This document shows, piece after piece, positions 8,674-17,975 of a DNA stretch of 64,000 bases (its first letter is position 1; every line of letters begins with the position of its first letter). The stretch covers positions 62,001 to 126,000 of the forward strand of contig JACPPA010000023.1 of assembly GCA_016191285.1 (NCBI GenBank). Reading direction: 5' to 3'. Below the pieces are notes generated by a model. The model was not told the DNA's origin, made no database searches, and was given only the letters and a program-made list of their open reading frames with translations. This DNA comes from Gammaproteobacteria bacterium (GTDB taxonomy: Bacteria > Pseudomonadota > Gammaproteobacteria > Ga0077536). The translations under genes were made by a program, and so were the position numbers.

Positions 8674-11037
8674 TCAAGTGATCCAGCGCCAGTCGCGAAT
8701 CTCCGGCATGTCCAGACCGTGCTCGCTGATGAAGAGTTTGTGGCGCTCCATGGTCGTCCAGTAACGCGCGGTCGCGTGTTCTACTTGCGGCAGCAGGCGC
8801 GGAATTCTTCGAATTGCGTCCAGTGCGAGCTGATAACGGTCGAGATTGTTCAGGACGACCATGTCGAAGGCGGTCGTGGTGGTGCCTTCCTCCTTGTAGC
8901 CGCGCACGTGAATATTAGGGTGGTTGCGCCGGCGGTAGGTCAACTTGTGAATCATCGCCGCATAGCCATGAAAGGCAAAAATAACGGGTTTGTCGGTGGT
9001 AAACAGTTCGTCAAAATCATGATCTTCGAGCCCATGGGGATGCTCGGACTGAGGCTGCAATACCATCAAGTCGACGACGTTTACGACACGAATACGCAGA
9101 TCAGGAACATACGTCCGCAGCAGCGTGACCGCGGCGAGTGTTTCAAGCGTTGGGACATCGCCGGCACAGGCCATCACGACCTCGGGATCGTCGCCGTTAT
9201 TGTTGGCCCAGTGCCAAATCCCCGCACCGAAGGTACAGTGGCGTACCGCTGCGTCAATAGTCAGCCACTGTGCCGCGGGTTGTTTCCCGGCGATGATCAA
9301 ATTGATGTAGTTACGGCTGCGCAAACAATGATCAGCCACCGCGAGCAGACAGTTCGCATCGGGCGGCAGATAGATCCGCGCCACATCGGATTTCTTATTC
9401 GCGACATGATCTATAAATCCCGGATCCTGATGCGAAAAACCATTGTGGTCCTGTTGCCAAACATGCGAGGTAAGCAAGTAATTCAGCGAGGCGATCGGTT
9501 TGCGCCAAGCAATATCCCGGGAGACTTTTAACCATTTCGCATGCTGATTAAGCATCGAATCGATGATGTGGATGAAGGCCTCATAGCAGGAAAACAAGCC
9601 ATGACGTCCGGTGAGGAGGTAGCCTTCCAACCATCCTTCACACAAATGCTCACTTAAGATCTCCATGACGCGGCCATCGACGCCGAGATTGGTGTCGCTT
9701 TCCACGATCTCGGCCATCCATGCTTTGGCGCTGACTTCGTAGACCGCCTCCAAGCGGTTCGACGCGGTCTCGTCCGGACCAAACAGCCGGAAATTGCGCC
9801 TGTCGAGATTGAGCTTCATCACCTCGCGCAAAAACTTGCCGAGAACTCGCGTCGCTTCCGCGGTAACGCTGCCGGGCTCGGGCACCGCCACGGCGTAATC
9901 GTAAAAATGCGGCAGCGATAAGGGCTGCAATAAAACGCCACCGTTGGCGTGCGGATTGGAGCCCATGCGACGCCGACCCGTGGGCGCGAGCGCCGCGAAC
10001 TCCGCGCGGAATTTACCGTGCTCGTCAAACAATTCTTGCGGCCGGTAGCTCCGCATCCAGGCGTCGAGAAGCTGTAGATGTTCGGGGTTCTTGAACGCAG
10101 CAATCGGCACTTGATGCGCGCGCCAGGTGCCCTCGACCGGCTGGCCGTCGACGAATTTGGGTCCCGTCCAACCCTTGGGTGTGCGGAACACGATTAGGGG
10201 CCAGCGCGGACGTTCCAGCCCTTCGGTTGCGTCGCGCGATCGCGCGGCGTGTTGAATCGCGTGGATCTGCACCACGATATTATCGAGCGTACCCGCAAGA
10301 CTTTGATGCACTACCGCCGGATCATCGCCCTCGACGAAATGCGGTTCGTAGCCGTAGCCGCGCATGAGATCGGTCAGCTCCTGGCGGCTGATGCGCGCGA
10401 GTATCGTCGGGTTGGCGATCTTGTAACCATTGAGATGAAGGATCGGCAGCACCGCGCCATCGCGCGCCGGATTCAGAAATTTGTTGGAGTGCCAACTCGT
10501 GGCGAGCGCTCCCGTTTCCGCCTCGCCGTCACCGATAATGCAAGCCACGATCAGATCGGGATTGTCGAACGCGGCGCCATAGGCGTGGGCCAATGAATAG
10601 CCCAATTCACCACCTTCGTGGATGGAGCCGGGAATTTCCGGTGAGACGTGACTGGGAATGCCATATGGCCAGGAGAACTGGCGAAACAATCGCGCTAGTC
10701 CGTGCCGGCTGCGCTCAATCGCCGGATAGTGCTCGCTGTAGGATCCTTCCAAATAGGTCTGCGCCACGAGACCCGGTCCGCCATGCCCCGGACCAATGAC
10801 GTAAATCATGTTTAGATCGTGCGCCGTAATCAATCGGTTCAGGTGCACGTAGAGAAAGTTCAGTCCCGGCGTCGTGCCCCAATGTCCAAGTAAACGGGGC
10901 TTGATATGTTCGATCTTAAGCGGTGATTCGAGCAGCGGGTTATCTTGCAGATAGATCTGTCCGACTGACAGGTAATTGGCCGCGCGCCAATAGGCGTCCA
11001 TTTTCTGGAGAAGATCAGGTGACAGAGGATCAGGCAT
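8674..11037 (-). CDS. xfp: Xylulose-5-phosphate/fructose-6-phosphate phosphoketolase
   Basis: Thiamine-diphosphate enzyme that cleaves xylulose 5-P (and often fructose 6-P) with phosphate into acetyl phosphate plus glyceraldehyde 3-P or erythrose 4-P. It has 787 residues, the expected size. Visible are [17 protein letters not shown], the cofactor loop [38 protein letters not shown] and [11 protein letters not shown]. Start ATG 11037 is chosen because GGAGA lies about 6 nt upstream; a frame from 11064 is also open. Acetate kinase follows after 14 nt, a common pair. Dispersed repeat A lies 35 nt upstream and may have displaced or supplied the promoter. Confidence 0.95.
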   Translation of the reverse strand: MPDPLSPDLLQKMDAYWRAANYLSVGQIYLQDNPLLESPLKIEHIKPRLLGHWGTTPGLNFLYVHLNRLITAHDLNMIYVIGPGHGGPGLVAQTYLEGSYSEHYPAIERSRHGLARLFRQFSWPYGIPSHVSPEIPGSIHEGGELGYSLAHAYGAAFDNPDLIVACIIGDGEAETGALATSWHSNKFLNPARDGAVLPILHLNGYKIANPTILARISRQELTDLMRGYGYEPHFVEGDDPAVVHQSLAGTLDNIVVQIHAIQHAARSRDATEGLERPRWPLIVFRTPKGWTGPKFVDGQPVEGTWRAHQVPIAAFKNPEHLQLLDAWMRSYRPQELFDEHGKFRAEFAALAPTGRRRMGSNPHANGGVLLQPLSLPHFYDYAVAVPEPGSVTAEATRVLGKFLREVMKLNLDRRNFRLFGPDETASNRLEAVYEVSAKAWMAEIVESDTNLGVDGRVMEILSEHLCEGWLEGYLLTGRHGLFSCYEAFIHIIDSMLNQHAKWLKVSRDIAWRKPIASLNYLLTSHVWQQDHNGFSHQDPGFIDHVANKKSDVARIYLPPDANCLLAVADHCLRSRNYINLIIAGKQPAAQWLTIDAAVRHCTFGAGIWHWANNNGDDPEVVMACAGDVPTLETLAAVTLLRTYVPDLRIRVVNVVDLMVLQPQSEHPHGLEDHDFDELFTTDKPVIFAFHGYAAMIHKLTYRRRNHPNIHVRGYKEEGTTTTAFDMVVLNNLDRYQLALDAIRRIPRLLPQVEHATARYWTTMERHKLFISEHGLDMPEIRDWRWIT

Positions 11038-11071
11038 AAGAGTCTCCGAGATATAGAAGAGCATAATCTAG

Positions 11072-11264
11072 AGAAGAGCATAACTAGCGACCAGGTCGGG
11101 GCGATGCGTCAGATCAGCCGGAAGGCCCGGCCGTCGTCCCGGCGAACGCCGGGACCCAGTCGAATAACCTAATGTCCTGGATTCCTCCCGGGGCGCAGGC
11201 CGGGATCACGCCGGAATGACGCGGTCAAAGCCCAGCGCCTATGGTGGACGGTATTTGCACTTCG
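11072..11264. repeat. Dispersed repeat family A, copy 2
   Basis: Longest copy, about 190 bp, with near-inverted ends AGAAGAGCATAACTAG and, at the far side, the complement of CGAAGTGCAAATACCG. The opening AGAAGAGCATAA is itself doubled just outside (11055-11066). It fills the whole gap between the stop of the first ftsH (11269) and the start of xfp. Inner CCGGCG hairpins could act as a terminator for neither or both genes. Confidence 0.75.
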
Positions 11265-11268
11265 CCAT

Positions 11269-13275
11269 CTAGCTTGCCGCCGAGGGGCGCAAGGACAGAT
11301 CGGCCGCCGGTTCGTCCGGCGCGAGTACGCCGGTCGCGTCGCGGATCTCTTTCTCGTTGAGAGACTCGGCTTTCAGTAGGGCTTGCGCGAGTGCGTCCAG
11401 TTTGGGGCGATGCGCGGCAAGCAGTCGATCGGCTTCACGATGACATTCCTCAACGATACGGCGCACCTCGACATCGATGAGCTCGGCGGTCACCTCGCTG
11501 TAGGGCTGGTGCTGGAAGGCGGGTGGCAGGCCTTCATCCTGGGGCACGACAAAACTGATCGGGCCCAGCTTCTCGCTCATGCCCCAGCGCAACACCATGT
11601 GTCGCGCGATCTCGGTGACCTGCTGCAGATCGTTTTCGGCGCCGGTGGTCACCACGCCATAGACCAGTTTCTCGGCGGCGCGCCCACCAAGCGTGCTGGT
11701 AATCCGCGCTCGCAGGTAGTCCTCGGCATAGCTCGTCCGATCGTCGACCGGGAGCTGATAGGTCGCGCCGAGCGCCATGCCGCGGGGCACGATCGAGACG
11801 CGATGAACCGGATCGCCGCCGGGCACCAACAGCGCGAGCAACGCATGCCCGGCCTCGTGGTAGGCGGTGCGTTTGCGATCGACCGGGTTGAGCAAAATAT
11901 TGCGCGCCGGGCCGAGGGTGATCTTCTCCATGGCTTCGGCGAAGTCTTCGGCGCGCACGGCACTGGCCTCCTTGCGCGCCGCTAAAAGCGCGGCCTCGTT
12001 AACCAGATTGCGTAGCTCGGCGCCAACCAGCCCCGGGGTCTCGGCGGCGATCCGCGCGACATCGACATCGCTCGCCAAGGGAACATGCTTGGTGTGCACC
12101 GTCAGAATGGCGGCGCGGCCCGCGCGGTCCGGACGCTGCACGACGACGCGGCGATCGAAACGGCCCGGTCGCAGCAGTGCCTGGTCCAGCACATCGGCGC
12201 GGTTGGTGGCGGCCAAGACAATGACGCCTTCGCGCGAGTCAAAGCCGTCCATCTCGGTCAGGATCTGGTTCAAGGTTTGCTCGCGCTCATCATGCCCGCC
12301 GAGCTGCGAACCGCTACCGCGCGAGCGACCGATGGCGTCTAACTCGTCGATGAAGATGATTGAAGGCGCGGCCTCGCGCGCCTGCCGGAAGAGGTCGCGG
12401 ACCCGCGAGGCGCCGACGCCAACGATCATTTCGATAAACTCGGACGCGCTAAGACTGAAGAAGGGGACACTAGCTTGGCCGGCAACCGCCCGGGCCAGCA
12501 GCGTCTTGCCGGTGCCAGGCGCGCCCACCAGCAGTACGCCTTTCGGCACGGTGCCGCCCAGTCGCTGGTATTTGGCCGGATTCTTTAGAAAATCGACAAT
12601 CTCGATCAGCTCGTTCTCGGCTTCGTCGATGCCGGCGACATCGTCGAAGGTGACCTTTGGTTGCTCCTCGCTGTAGCGTTTGGCGCGACTGCGACCGAGC
12701 CCGAACAGCCCACCGCTCGCGCTCGCGGCGCGGCGGCTAATCCACACGAATGCGCCGATCAGCAATACGGTGGGACCGAAGCCAACTAGCAGCGTAAACC
12801 ACGATGGACGGCTCTCATCCACGGCCTCGATAACCACCCCTTTCTCCTCGAGCAGGCGTTCGAGACCCGGATCGGCGAACACCGGTCGCTGCGTTTTGAA
12901 GCGCATCGAGGCGATCGGCTTAAGCTGCTCGGCGGGGGGCGCGGCCGGCGTTTTCGCACTCGGGGTCAGCGACTCGCGCGGTGAAATGGTGACTTCTGTC
13001 TTGAAGCGACCGCGGATCAAATCGCCCACACTCGTGACGTTCGCCACGTTGCCTGCCGCGACCTGCTGCTTGAAGAATGTATAGGAGATCGTAATCGAGG
13101 AGGGCTCCGGAAAGAGCACCTGCATCACCAGATAATTGGCCGCCATCAGTGCTAAAACGATCAACCACCAACGCTGCGGCCGTAGGCGCGGCTTATCGAC
13201 GGCGGGGTCTTTAGCGCGCGTGGGTTGGTCGCCGATTGGGCCTGTCGTCACGTTGTCAGCGAGTTGGTTCGCCAT
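11269..13275 (-). CDS. ftsH: FtsH-type membrane AAA protease, paralog 1 with altered pore loop
   Basis: ATP-dependent zinc protease of the inner membrane, 668 residues. One helix lies near 36-52 and a second near 161-178, around a periplasmic domain enlarged by a Pro/Ala-rich insert (about 101-118). The AAA module has Walker A GAPGTGKT (251-258), Walker [12 protein letters not shown], and the second region of homology [20 protein letters not shown]. The zinc site is HEAGH (473-477). The usual substrate-gripping MFVG pore loop reads MIVG here (283-286). The C-terminus is short, ending SLRPSAAS. A second, canonical FtsH lies at 56662-58482, so this one is probably a specialised stress paralog. 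Confidence 0.93.
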   Translation of the reverse strand: MANQLADNVTTGPIGDQPTRAKDPAVDKPRLRPQRWWLIVLALMAANYLVMQVLFPEPSSITISYTFFKQQVAAGNVANVTSVGDLIRGRFKTEVTISPRESLTPSAKTPAAPPAEQLKPIASMRFKTQRPVFADPGLERLLEEKGVVIEAVDESRPSWFTLLVGFGPTVLLIGAFVWISRRAASASGGLFGLGRSRAKRYSEEQPKVTFDDVAGIDEAENELIEIVDFLKNPAKYQRLGGTVPKGVLLVGAPGTGKTLLARAVAGQASVPFFSLSASEFIEMIVGVGASRVRDLFRQAREAAPSIIFIDELDAIGRSRGSGSQLGGHDEREQTLNQILTEMDGFDSREGVIVLAATNRADVLDQALLRPGRFDRRVVVQRPDRAGRAAILTVHTKHVPLASDVDVARIAAETPGLVGAELRNLVNEAALLAARKEASAVRAEDFAEAMEKITLGPARNILLNPVDRKRTAYHEAGHALLALLVPGGDPVHRVSIVPRGMALGATYQLPVDDRTSYAEDYLRARITSTLGGRAAEKLVYGVVTTGAENDLQQVTEIARHMVLRWGMSEKLGPISFVVPQDEGLPPAFQHQPYSEVTAELIDVEVRRIVEECHREADRLLAAHRPKLDALAQALLKAESLNEKEIRDATGVLAPDEPAADLSLRPSAAS

Positions 13276-13313
13276 TATTTGATGCCTGCGAACAACCGGG
13301 TCAGGGCAAGCAA

Positions 13314-13343
13314 CAGCGCGCCGGTTTCGACACCGGCGCGCTG
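13314..13343 (-). terminator. Hairpin after the OmpA-like lipoprotein gene
   Basis: Two perfect 12-bp arms (CAGCGCGCCGGT and its complement) around a 6-nt loop, 38 nt past the stop at 13381 and 39 nt before the ftsH start. There is only a weak T-rich tail on the minus strand, so it may be a processing or rho-assisted stop. Confidence 0.55.
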
Positions 13344-13380
13344 CGCGAGATTACTGCGTTACGTGAACTATGGAGTATGT

Positions 13381-14211
13381 TTATGTAGTCCGTGATTCGT
13401 GACCGTCTGGTCGAGAGATCGCCACCGTTCGGTCGCGAAGCTGGTGCTCGGGGAATATTCGGCCGCGGAAACGGGGGACGCTGCCTACGACGTGCAATTC
13501 AACGCGACGGTTCTGATAGCGGCCATCGGCGGTCGCATTCGACGCGACCGGTTGACGCTCGCCCTTACCTTCGGTGGTCAAGCGTGCGCCACTCACGCCG
13601 TGATGAACAAGATAGTCCGCTACGGCCTTCGCGCGTCGCTGCGACAACAGCAGGTTGTAGGCATCCGAGCCGACGCTGTCGGTATGCCCCTCAATGCGAA
13701 CGGCGACTGAGCTCGCCTTATTCAACGCATCCACCGCCTCATGCAATATTGATTCGGAGGCTGGCTCGATTCGCGAGCTGTCGAATTTGAAATTCACCCC
13801 GGTCAAGGTCAGCAGGATGTCGGGGCAACCGTTGACATCGACTTTCTTGCCGGCAGGTGTATCTGGGCAGCGATCCAAGCGGTCGATTACGCCGTCGCTG
13901 TCACTGTCCAATTCGACGACGGTGGTGGTGGGCATAGGCGTCGAGACCACGGCTGCCATTGGTTTCGCGACTGGCATTGGCGCGCCGCGCGGACACAGGA
14001 AGTGGCCGATCACGGCGCCTGCCAACACGCCTGCGCCGATCGGACCGGCCGCGGCGGTCGCCGCGGCCACGCTGCCGCCGCCGACTACCGCGCCCGCAAA
14101 AATACACAGCGGATTTTCATGGGGATCGTATTTGCTAGGTTGTGTCGCGCAGCCCGTGATGGCTACCGATAAGGCGCCCGCGAATAGGATCCGCGTGGGG
14201 TAGTGTTGCAT
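13381..14211 (-). CDS. OmpA-family lipoprotein with glycine zipper and thrombospondin type 3 repeat
   Basis: Outer-membrane lipoprotein that binds peptidoglycan through its C-terminal OmpA domain. The signal peptide ends in AITGC, a lipobox with Cys near residue 21. A glycine/alanine-rich hydrophobic zipper follows (about 40-72), then a Ca-binding type 3 repeat (DSDSDGVIDRLDRCPDTPAG), then the OmpA domain with FKFDSSRIEP, IEGHTDSVGSDAYN and LSQRRAKAVADYL, ending in NRRVELHV near residue 240. The tail after that is unusually long. The neighbouring small glycine-zipper lipoprotein (14482) suggests an envelope-stress pair. Confidence 0.88.
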   Translation of the reverse strand: MQHYPTRILFAGALSVAITGCATQPSKYDPHENPLCIFAGAVVGGGSVAAATAAAGPIGAGVLAGAVIGHFLCPRGAPMPVAKPMAAVVSTPMPTTTVVELDSDSDGVIDRLDRCPDTPAGKKVDVNGCPDILLTLTGVNFKFDSSRIEPASESILHEAVDALNKASSVAVRIEGHTDSVGSDAYNLLLSQRRAKAVADYLVHHGVSGARLTTEGKGERQPVASNATADGRYQNRRVELHVVGSVPRFRGRIFPEHQLRDRTVAISRPDGHESRTT

Positions 14212-14481
14212 AGCTTTTTCCTCTTTCCAGGTCTCGTGTGCTTTACAGCTTGTGATGAAATGATGTTCGCGATCGCATAAGACAACCGGAGATCCGATTC
14301 ACCTGCGGCATGAAGATGATTTCTCGCGTTACCCGTCGCCACGCCTTTTGGCGTCAGAGATTGTCTCCCTCCTTCCCGTGGAGACTCGGTGCGGTAACGA
14401 ACATACGACTTCGTGTTCCGAAGCATCGCCCTGAACACGAGGGGCCGCTAACCGCAGCGTGCGCGGCACAGTGCCGGTTGG

Positions 14482-14727
14482 TTATCTTCCGTTCCGGTGT
14501 TGATCTTTTTCGTTGCTTCTAGTGACCTCGTGACCGATCACCCCACCCACTGCCGCGCCGCCGAGCGTGCCGAGAACGCCGCCGCCGAGTACCGCGCCGG
14601 CAACCCCACCGGCCGCCGCGCCGTAGCTGGTGTTTTTCTCTCGCTCCGACATCCCGCTGCAAGCCCCAAGGCTGAGTAACATAGCGATGGACACGGCTCT
14701 GATCGAGTTGCGTTGAGTTAACTTCAT
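14482..14727 (-). CDS. OsmB-like glycine-zipper lipoprotein
   Basis: 81 residues from ATG 14727, chosen because AGAAGG stands about 8 nt upstream. The signal sequence has lipobox LGAC (Cys near residue 23). It is followed by a long glycine zipper (AAAGGVAGAVLGGGVLG, then TLGGAAVGGVIGHEV) and a charged tail NEKDQHRNGR. Such small lipoproteins are usually osmotic or envelope stress proteins. Confidence 0.78.
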   Translation of the reverse strand: MKLTQRNSIRAVSIAMLLSLGACSGMSEREKNTSYGAAAGGVAGAVLGGGVLGTLGGAAVGGVIGHEVTRSNEKDQHRNGR

Positions 14728-14825
14728 TGGGATACCTTCTGCGATAAAAATCGCGCTGTTTAAGAACCATTCAAACCCGGTACCCACCTTGATCTGAAAT
14801 TCAGTGACAGTCGGTTCGCTGACGC

Positions 14826-14848
14826 GCTTAACGGTGTAATCGTTAAGC
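14826..14848. promoter_or_regulatory. Inverted repeat, possible operator
   Basis: GCTTAACG and its exact complement are separated by 7 nt, between the glycine-zipper lipoprotein gene and the GGDEF gene, which diverge. The symmetrical 8-bp arms suggest a dimeric repressor or activator site. No regulator can be assigned. Confidence 0.35.
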
Positions 14849-14864
14849 TGAAATCATTCATTTA

Positions 14865-14904
14865 GCACCCATGTTCCGTGCGGTACCGCACGGAACATGG
14901 GTGC
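14865..14904. promoter_or_regulatory. Perfect 40-bp palindrome
   Basis: Every base from 14865 to 14884 pairs with 14885 to 14904 (centre GTAC, outer ends GCACCC/GGGTGC). It lies in the gap between the divergent lipoprotein and diguanylate cyclase genes. A bidirectional terminator is unlikely because no terminating gene faces it and no T tract follows; an operator or cruciform-forming element is more likely. Confidence 0.6.
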
Positions 14905-14997
14905 GGCTGTTCTTACCCTCGCAATTCTTGAAGGCCTTGCGGAATTGAGCGCGGCCGCTTGAGCCGATTCCGCACGACGCCCCGGAGGGTCGAACAG

Positions 14998-15810
14998 ATG
15001 AAGGACCATGCTATGCAACTTAGCCGAGATCTTGGTGGATGGGCGAACGAGCGGCACCTGCGGGACGGAGGGCCAGAGCGGCTGCCGCCCCCGTCAGTCG
15101 CGACCGGGGATGGCCCGGAATCACAGGAAGTCATGCGCGCGCTCGCAAGCTGCCGACGCGAGGTGGAAGACGGCTACCGCCAGATCGAATTACTTAGGAA
15201 GGCCACTACATTCCTGCAGTGGGCAGTGACGGTCCAACAGCAGAAGGATGCACAGGCGCGCGCGCTTGCCCATCACGACTCGCTTACTGGATTACCGAAT
15301 CGTCGGCTGTTGCACGATCGCCTGCACCAGGCAACGGCGCAAAGTACACGCCAACGCAAGAAGCTTGCGTTGCTATTGCTAGATTTAGACGACTTCAAGC
15401 ATGTCAACGGCAAGTTCGGTCGCGCCGTAGGCGACAAAATCCTACAGACGATGGCGGAACGGTTGGCGACGAGCATTCGTGACGCGGACACGGTTTGTCG
15501 CTACGGCGGCGATGAATTCGTGATCATGTTGCCGGAGCTCGACGACCCGCAAATCGCCACGCGAGTCGTGGATAAGATCCAGAAGACCCTCAGCGAGCCT
15601 TGCGTTATCGATGGTTTCGAAATACGGATAACGGCCAGTGTGGGTACCGTCATCTTTCCAGACGAGGGTGAATCCTGCGCCGAGTTGATGGATATGGCCG
15701 ATATCGCTTTGTATCACGCGAAGACCGTAAGCGGAAAATCGTCCATTACCCTGTTGGCGCAGGACAGCGATGCGGATCAGCCGCCCACGGTCCGCGCAAT
15801 GTCGCGATAA
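14998..15810 (+). CDS. GGDEF diguanylate cyclase
   Basis: Soluble enzyme making cyclic di-GMP from two GTP, 270 residues. Start ATG 14998 is chosen because GGAGGG lies about 9 nt upstream; a TTG 39 nt earlier is the alternative. The N-terminal 90 residues are helical with no clear sensor domain. The catalytic domain begins ALAHHDSLTGLPNRRLL, with DLDDFKHVN for metal binding and an intact RYGGDEF active loop. An RDAD inhibitory I-site stands five residues before GGDEF, so product feedback is likely. Confidence 0.9.
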   Translation: MKDHAMQLSRDLGGWANERHLRDGGPERLPPPSVATGDGPESQEVMRALASCRREVEDGYRQIELLRKATTFLQWAVTVQQQKDAQARALAHHDSLTGLPNRRLLHDRLHQATAQSTRQRKKLALLLLDLDDFKHVNGKFGRAVGDKILQTMAERLATSIRDADTVCRYGGDEFVIMLPELDDPQIATRVVDKIQKTLSEPCVIDGFEIRITASVGTVIFPDEGESCAELMDMADIALYHAKTVSGKSSITLLAQDSDADQPPTVRAMSR

Positions 15811-15855
15811 CGGCTCGGCGTTTAGCGTTGATGCTTCCGCGCCGGCCTTTTCGGC

Positions 15856-16476
15856 GTGATTAGGAGATCAACAGACACTCGTGGCCGCAAAGAATACCTG
15901 CCCGGTCAGTTCGCACGCCGTGAGCCGAATTCGACTGTACAGCCGTTGACCGAGGAACTTGCCGACGACTATGACGCCGGCCTCAAAGGTTTTCGGAGCG
16001 AAGCACGCACGCTCGCTCAATTCGAACATCCCAGCATTGTCCGCGCGCATAACGTGTTCGAGGCGAATCATGCGCGTGGTGTCGTACACCGGGATATCAA
16101 GCCCGCGACTATCTTCATCCGCGCCGATGGCCGCCCGGTGTTGCTAGATTTCGGATCCGCGCTTGAGTGTGATACCGCACGATCACCGGTTCAGATTGGC
16201 GGCATTCGTTCTATCGCCGAGTGGACGCCGGAGGCGCGAACCATGATCGAAAAAACCCTGGTGTTTGTCTTAACCCCAATAGCCGTATCGATCCTGTTAG
16301 CCGCATTAAGCACAGCTGCAGTGAACTCGGCGGACGCATTTTTTTATTTGACGGTTGTTGGGTCGTCGGTCGCGATCATGGTCCTCGTCGTGACCATTCT
16401 CCGACTCCTGACTCGGATCGCCTTCGAACGAAGAACCAACGATTCGCCCCGATCATCGTGGCATTGGTTGCCCTAG
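15856..16476 (+). pseudogene. Ser/Thr protein kinase remnant with two membrane helices
   Basis: Carries pieces of a bacterial Hanks-type kinase: EYLPGQFARRE and RSEARTLAQFEHPSIVRAHN (N-lobe), then a direct jump at about 16069 to HRDIKPATIF (catalytic loop, residues 78-83) and LLDFGSA (98-102). The segment normally between VFEAN and the catalytic loop, with the hinge and helices D-E, is missing, as is the glycine loop. After DFG it runs into a two-helix membrane segment (about 134-188). No convincing start exists; GTG 15856 opens the frame. It probably does not phosphorylate. Confidence 0.65.
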
Positions 16477-16499
16477 GCGCACGCAACCTTTGCAAATAA

Positions 16500-16641
16500 A
16501 GAAGCGGAAATACCGTCCACCCTATGGGGGCTGGGTTTAAACCGCGTCATTCCGGCGTGGTCCCGGCCTGCGCCGGGACCACGGCCGGGCCTTCCTGCTG
16601 ATCCGACCCATCGACCCGACCTGGTCGCTATTTATGCTCTA
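16500..16641. repeat. Dispersed repeat family A, copy 3 (inverted)
   Basis: Reverse-oriented copy sharing AGAAGCGGAAATACCGTCCAC, then the CCGGCC/GGCCGG core, GACCTGGTCGC and TTTATGCTCT with the copies at 1497 and 11072. It separates the kinase remnant from the AraC-type gene. Confidence 0.72.
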
Positions 16642-16727
16642 TCAGCTAGTTGCCAATTATCCGCGCCGCCATTATCTTTTTTCTCTGGCTTGTTGCGAGG
16701 TCTCGAACCCCCCTTTTTTGGCGCGCC

Positions 16728-17825
16728 ATGATGCCAACGACGTCATGGAAAAAAATCGAGGATGTCCCATTGGGTAGCGTAATGTTGCGGACAGCAATGG
16801 CGGAAACACCACTGGCCGAAGCACTGGGGATTGCACCGCTTATTGCGGTACACATCCCGGAAATGGTGTTGGACATTGCGCTCTGGCGTCAACGCAATCG
16901 CTACTACGAGATCCCGCCTCTCGCGGATCCGTTGATTTCGGTTCACGTCGGCGGCTCTGGCCGTGTTCGTTATGGCGATGGTGATGGATGGAGCCGGCGA
17001 AGCTCTACGCGTGGGACAGTCACGTTTCTTCCGCCCCGACTGGCGACGCGGTGGCAGGTGGAGGAGGGGGAAGTCGAGCACTTATCAATTACGCTCGGAG
17101 CAGACTCGAACATTCGCCGGGTCGTGACGGGCGTCGCTGGCTGCATCGAGGTTGGGCTGCCGGATGCGCTCAATGTCAGTCTCGCCCAAGCAATGATCGA
17201 AGCGTTGACGGGTGACGACACAGCCGATGAATCAGGGTCGCTATTCCTGAATAGTCTGTGCGAAACCTTGCTCCGCAACTTTGTGCGACGACGTCGAATT
17301 CGCTACCGCGGTAGCGCTGTAGCGGACACTTCTACGGACCCGATCACGGCATGCACGATCCGGGCGATTGAGTCACGCTTTGCCGAATCTCTGCTAGTCA
17401 GTGAACTCTCGGCCGAGGCCGGGCTGAGTCCGACTTACTTCAGCGAAAAGTTCAAGAGGGCAACCGGCCAATCCCCTCACCAGTATCTTCTTCGAGTCAG
17501 GATCGAGCGCGTATGCGAAGCCTTGAAGGCGAGCGATATGACGGTTGCCGATATCGCGAACAACTTTGGCTTCTCCAGCCAAAGCCACTTAAGCACTGTC
17601 TTCCGTAAGACTACCGGCACGACCCCGGGACGCTACCGAACTCATGTTCGCGGGGGGGGGGCTCGCGCCTGCGTTAAACCGCAAGATTTTGTGTTGGCCG
17701 CAACGACATTGATAGCGAATCGATGCATTAAATTGAAAAGCGAGGCAAACGACGATGGAGTCCCGAAAGCGACTTTCCACGTCATTAGTTTGTCGATCAA
17801 CAGCGGCCGCAATGACCGAAGTTAA
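16728..17825 (+). CDS. AraC-family transcriptional regulator
   Basis: A DNA-binding regulator of about 365 residues. The N-terminal sensing domain has an AraC-ligand-like layout (IPPLADPLISVHVGGSG, later FLPPRLATRW, VEHLSITLGA). The C-terminal double helix-turn-helix reads LLVSELSAEAGLSPTYFSEKFK, then IERVCEALKASDMTVADIA, and FSSQSHLSTVFRKTTGTTPGRYR, complete. Start is uncertain: ATG 16728 is proposed, later ATGs exist, and no good ribosome site is seen. A run of ten G follows the HTH domain, and the 55-residue tail after it has no resemblance to AraC proteins. It faces the polyketide cluster, so it is a candidate regulator of it. Confidence 0.82.
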   Translation: MMPTTSWKKIEDVPLGSVMLRTAMAETPLAEALGIAPLIAVHIPEMVLDIALWRQRNRYYEIPPLADPLISVHVGGSGRVRYGDGDGWSRRSSTRGTVTFLPPRLATRWQVEEGEVEHLSITLGADSNIRRVVTGVAGCIEVGLPDALNVSLAQAMIEALTGDDTADESGSLFLNSLCETLLRNFVRRRRIRYRGSAVADTSTDPITACTIRAIESRFAESLLVSELSAEAGLSPTYFSEKFKRATGQSPHQYLLRVRIERVCEALKASDMTVADIANNFGFSSQSHLSTVFRKTTGTTPGRYRTHVRGGGARACVKPQDFVLAATTLIANRCIKLKSEANDDGVPKATFHVISLSINSGRNDRS

Positions 17826-17827
17826 CT

Positions 17828-17905
17828 GACCGTCGTCCCGGCGCAGGCCGGGACCCAGTCAAATAAAGGGATTTCCTGGATTCCGGCGTGCGCCGGAATG
17901 ACGAT
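17828..17905. repeat. CCGG-type hairpin repeat pair
   Basis: Two short palindromes, GTCCCGGCGCAGGCCGGGAC and GGATTCCGGCGTGCGCCGGA, joined by CCAGTCAAATAAAGG. They match the core of dispersed repeat A and part of the MITE interior. The pair sits between the convergent AraC and exporter genes and may act as a two-way terminator. Confidence 0.55.
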
Positions 17906-17975
17906 AAGTTAGCCCCTGGTTCCGGTGGGGTGCTTGGCATTTCCGCTCCGTTACTTAGTGAGCGCGCGCGAATTA

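Noticed and set aside
8464-9531. Long plus-strand frame of 355 codons
   Set aside because: Antisense to the highly conserved acetate kinase and phosphoketolase genes; a shadow of GC-rich codon usage.
11867-12676. Plus-strand 269-codon frame inside the first ftsH
   Set aside because: Antisense to the AAA domain; a matching shadow (57210-57902, minus) is found opposite the second ftsH, as expected for conserved coding sequence.
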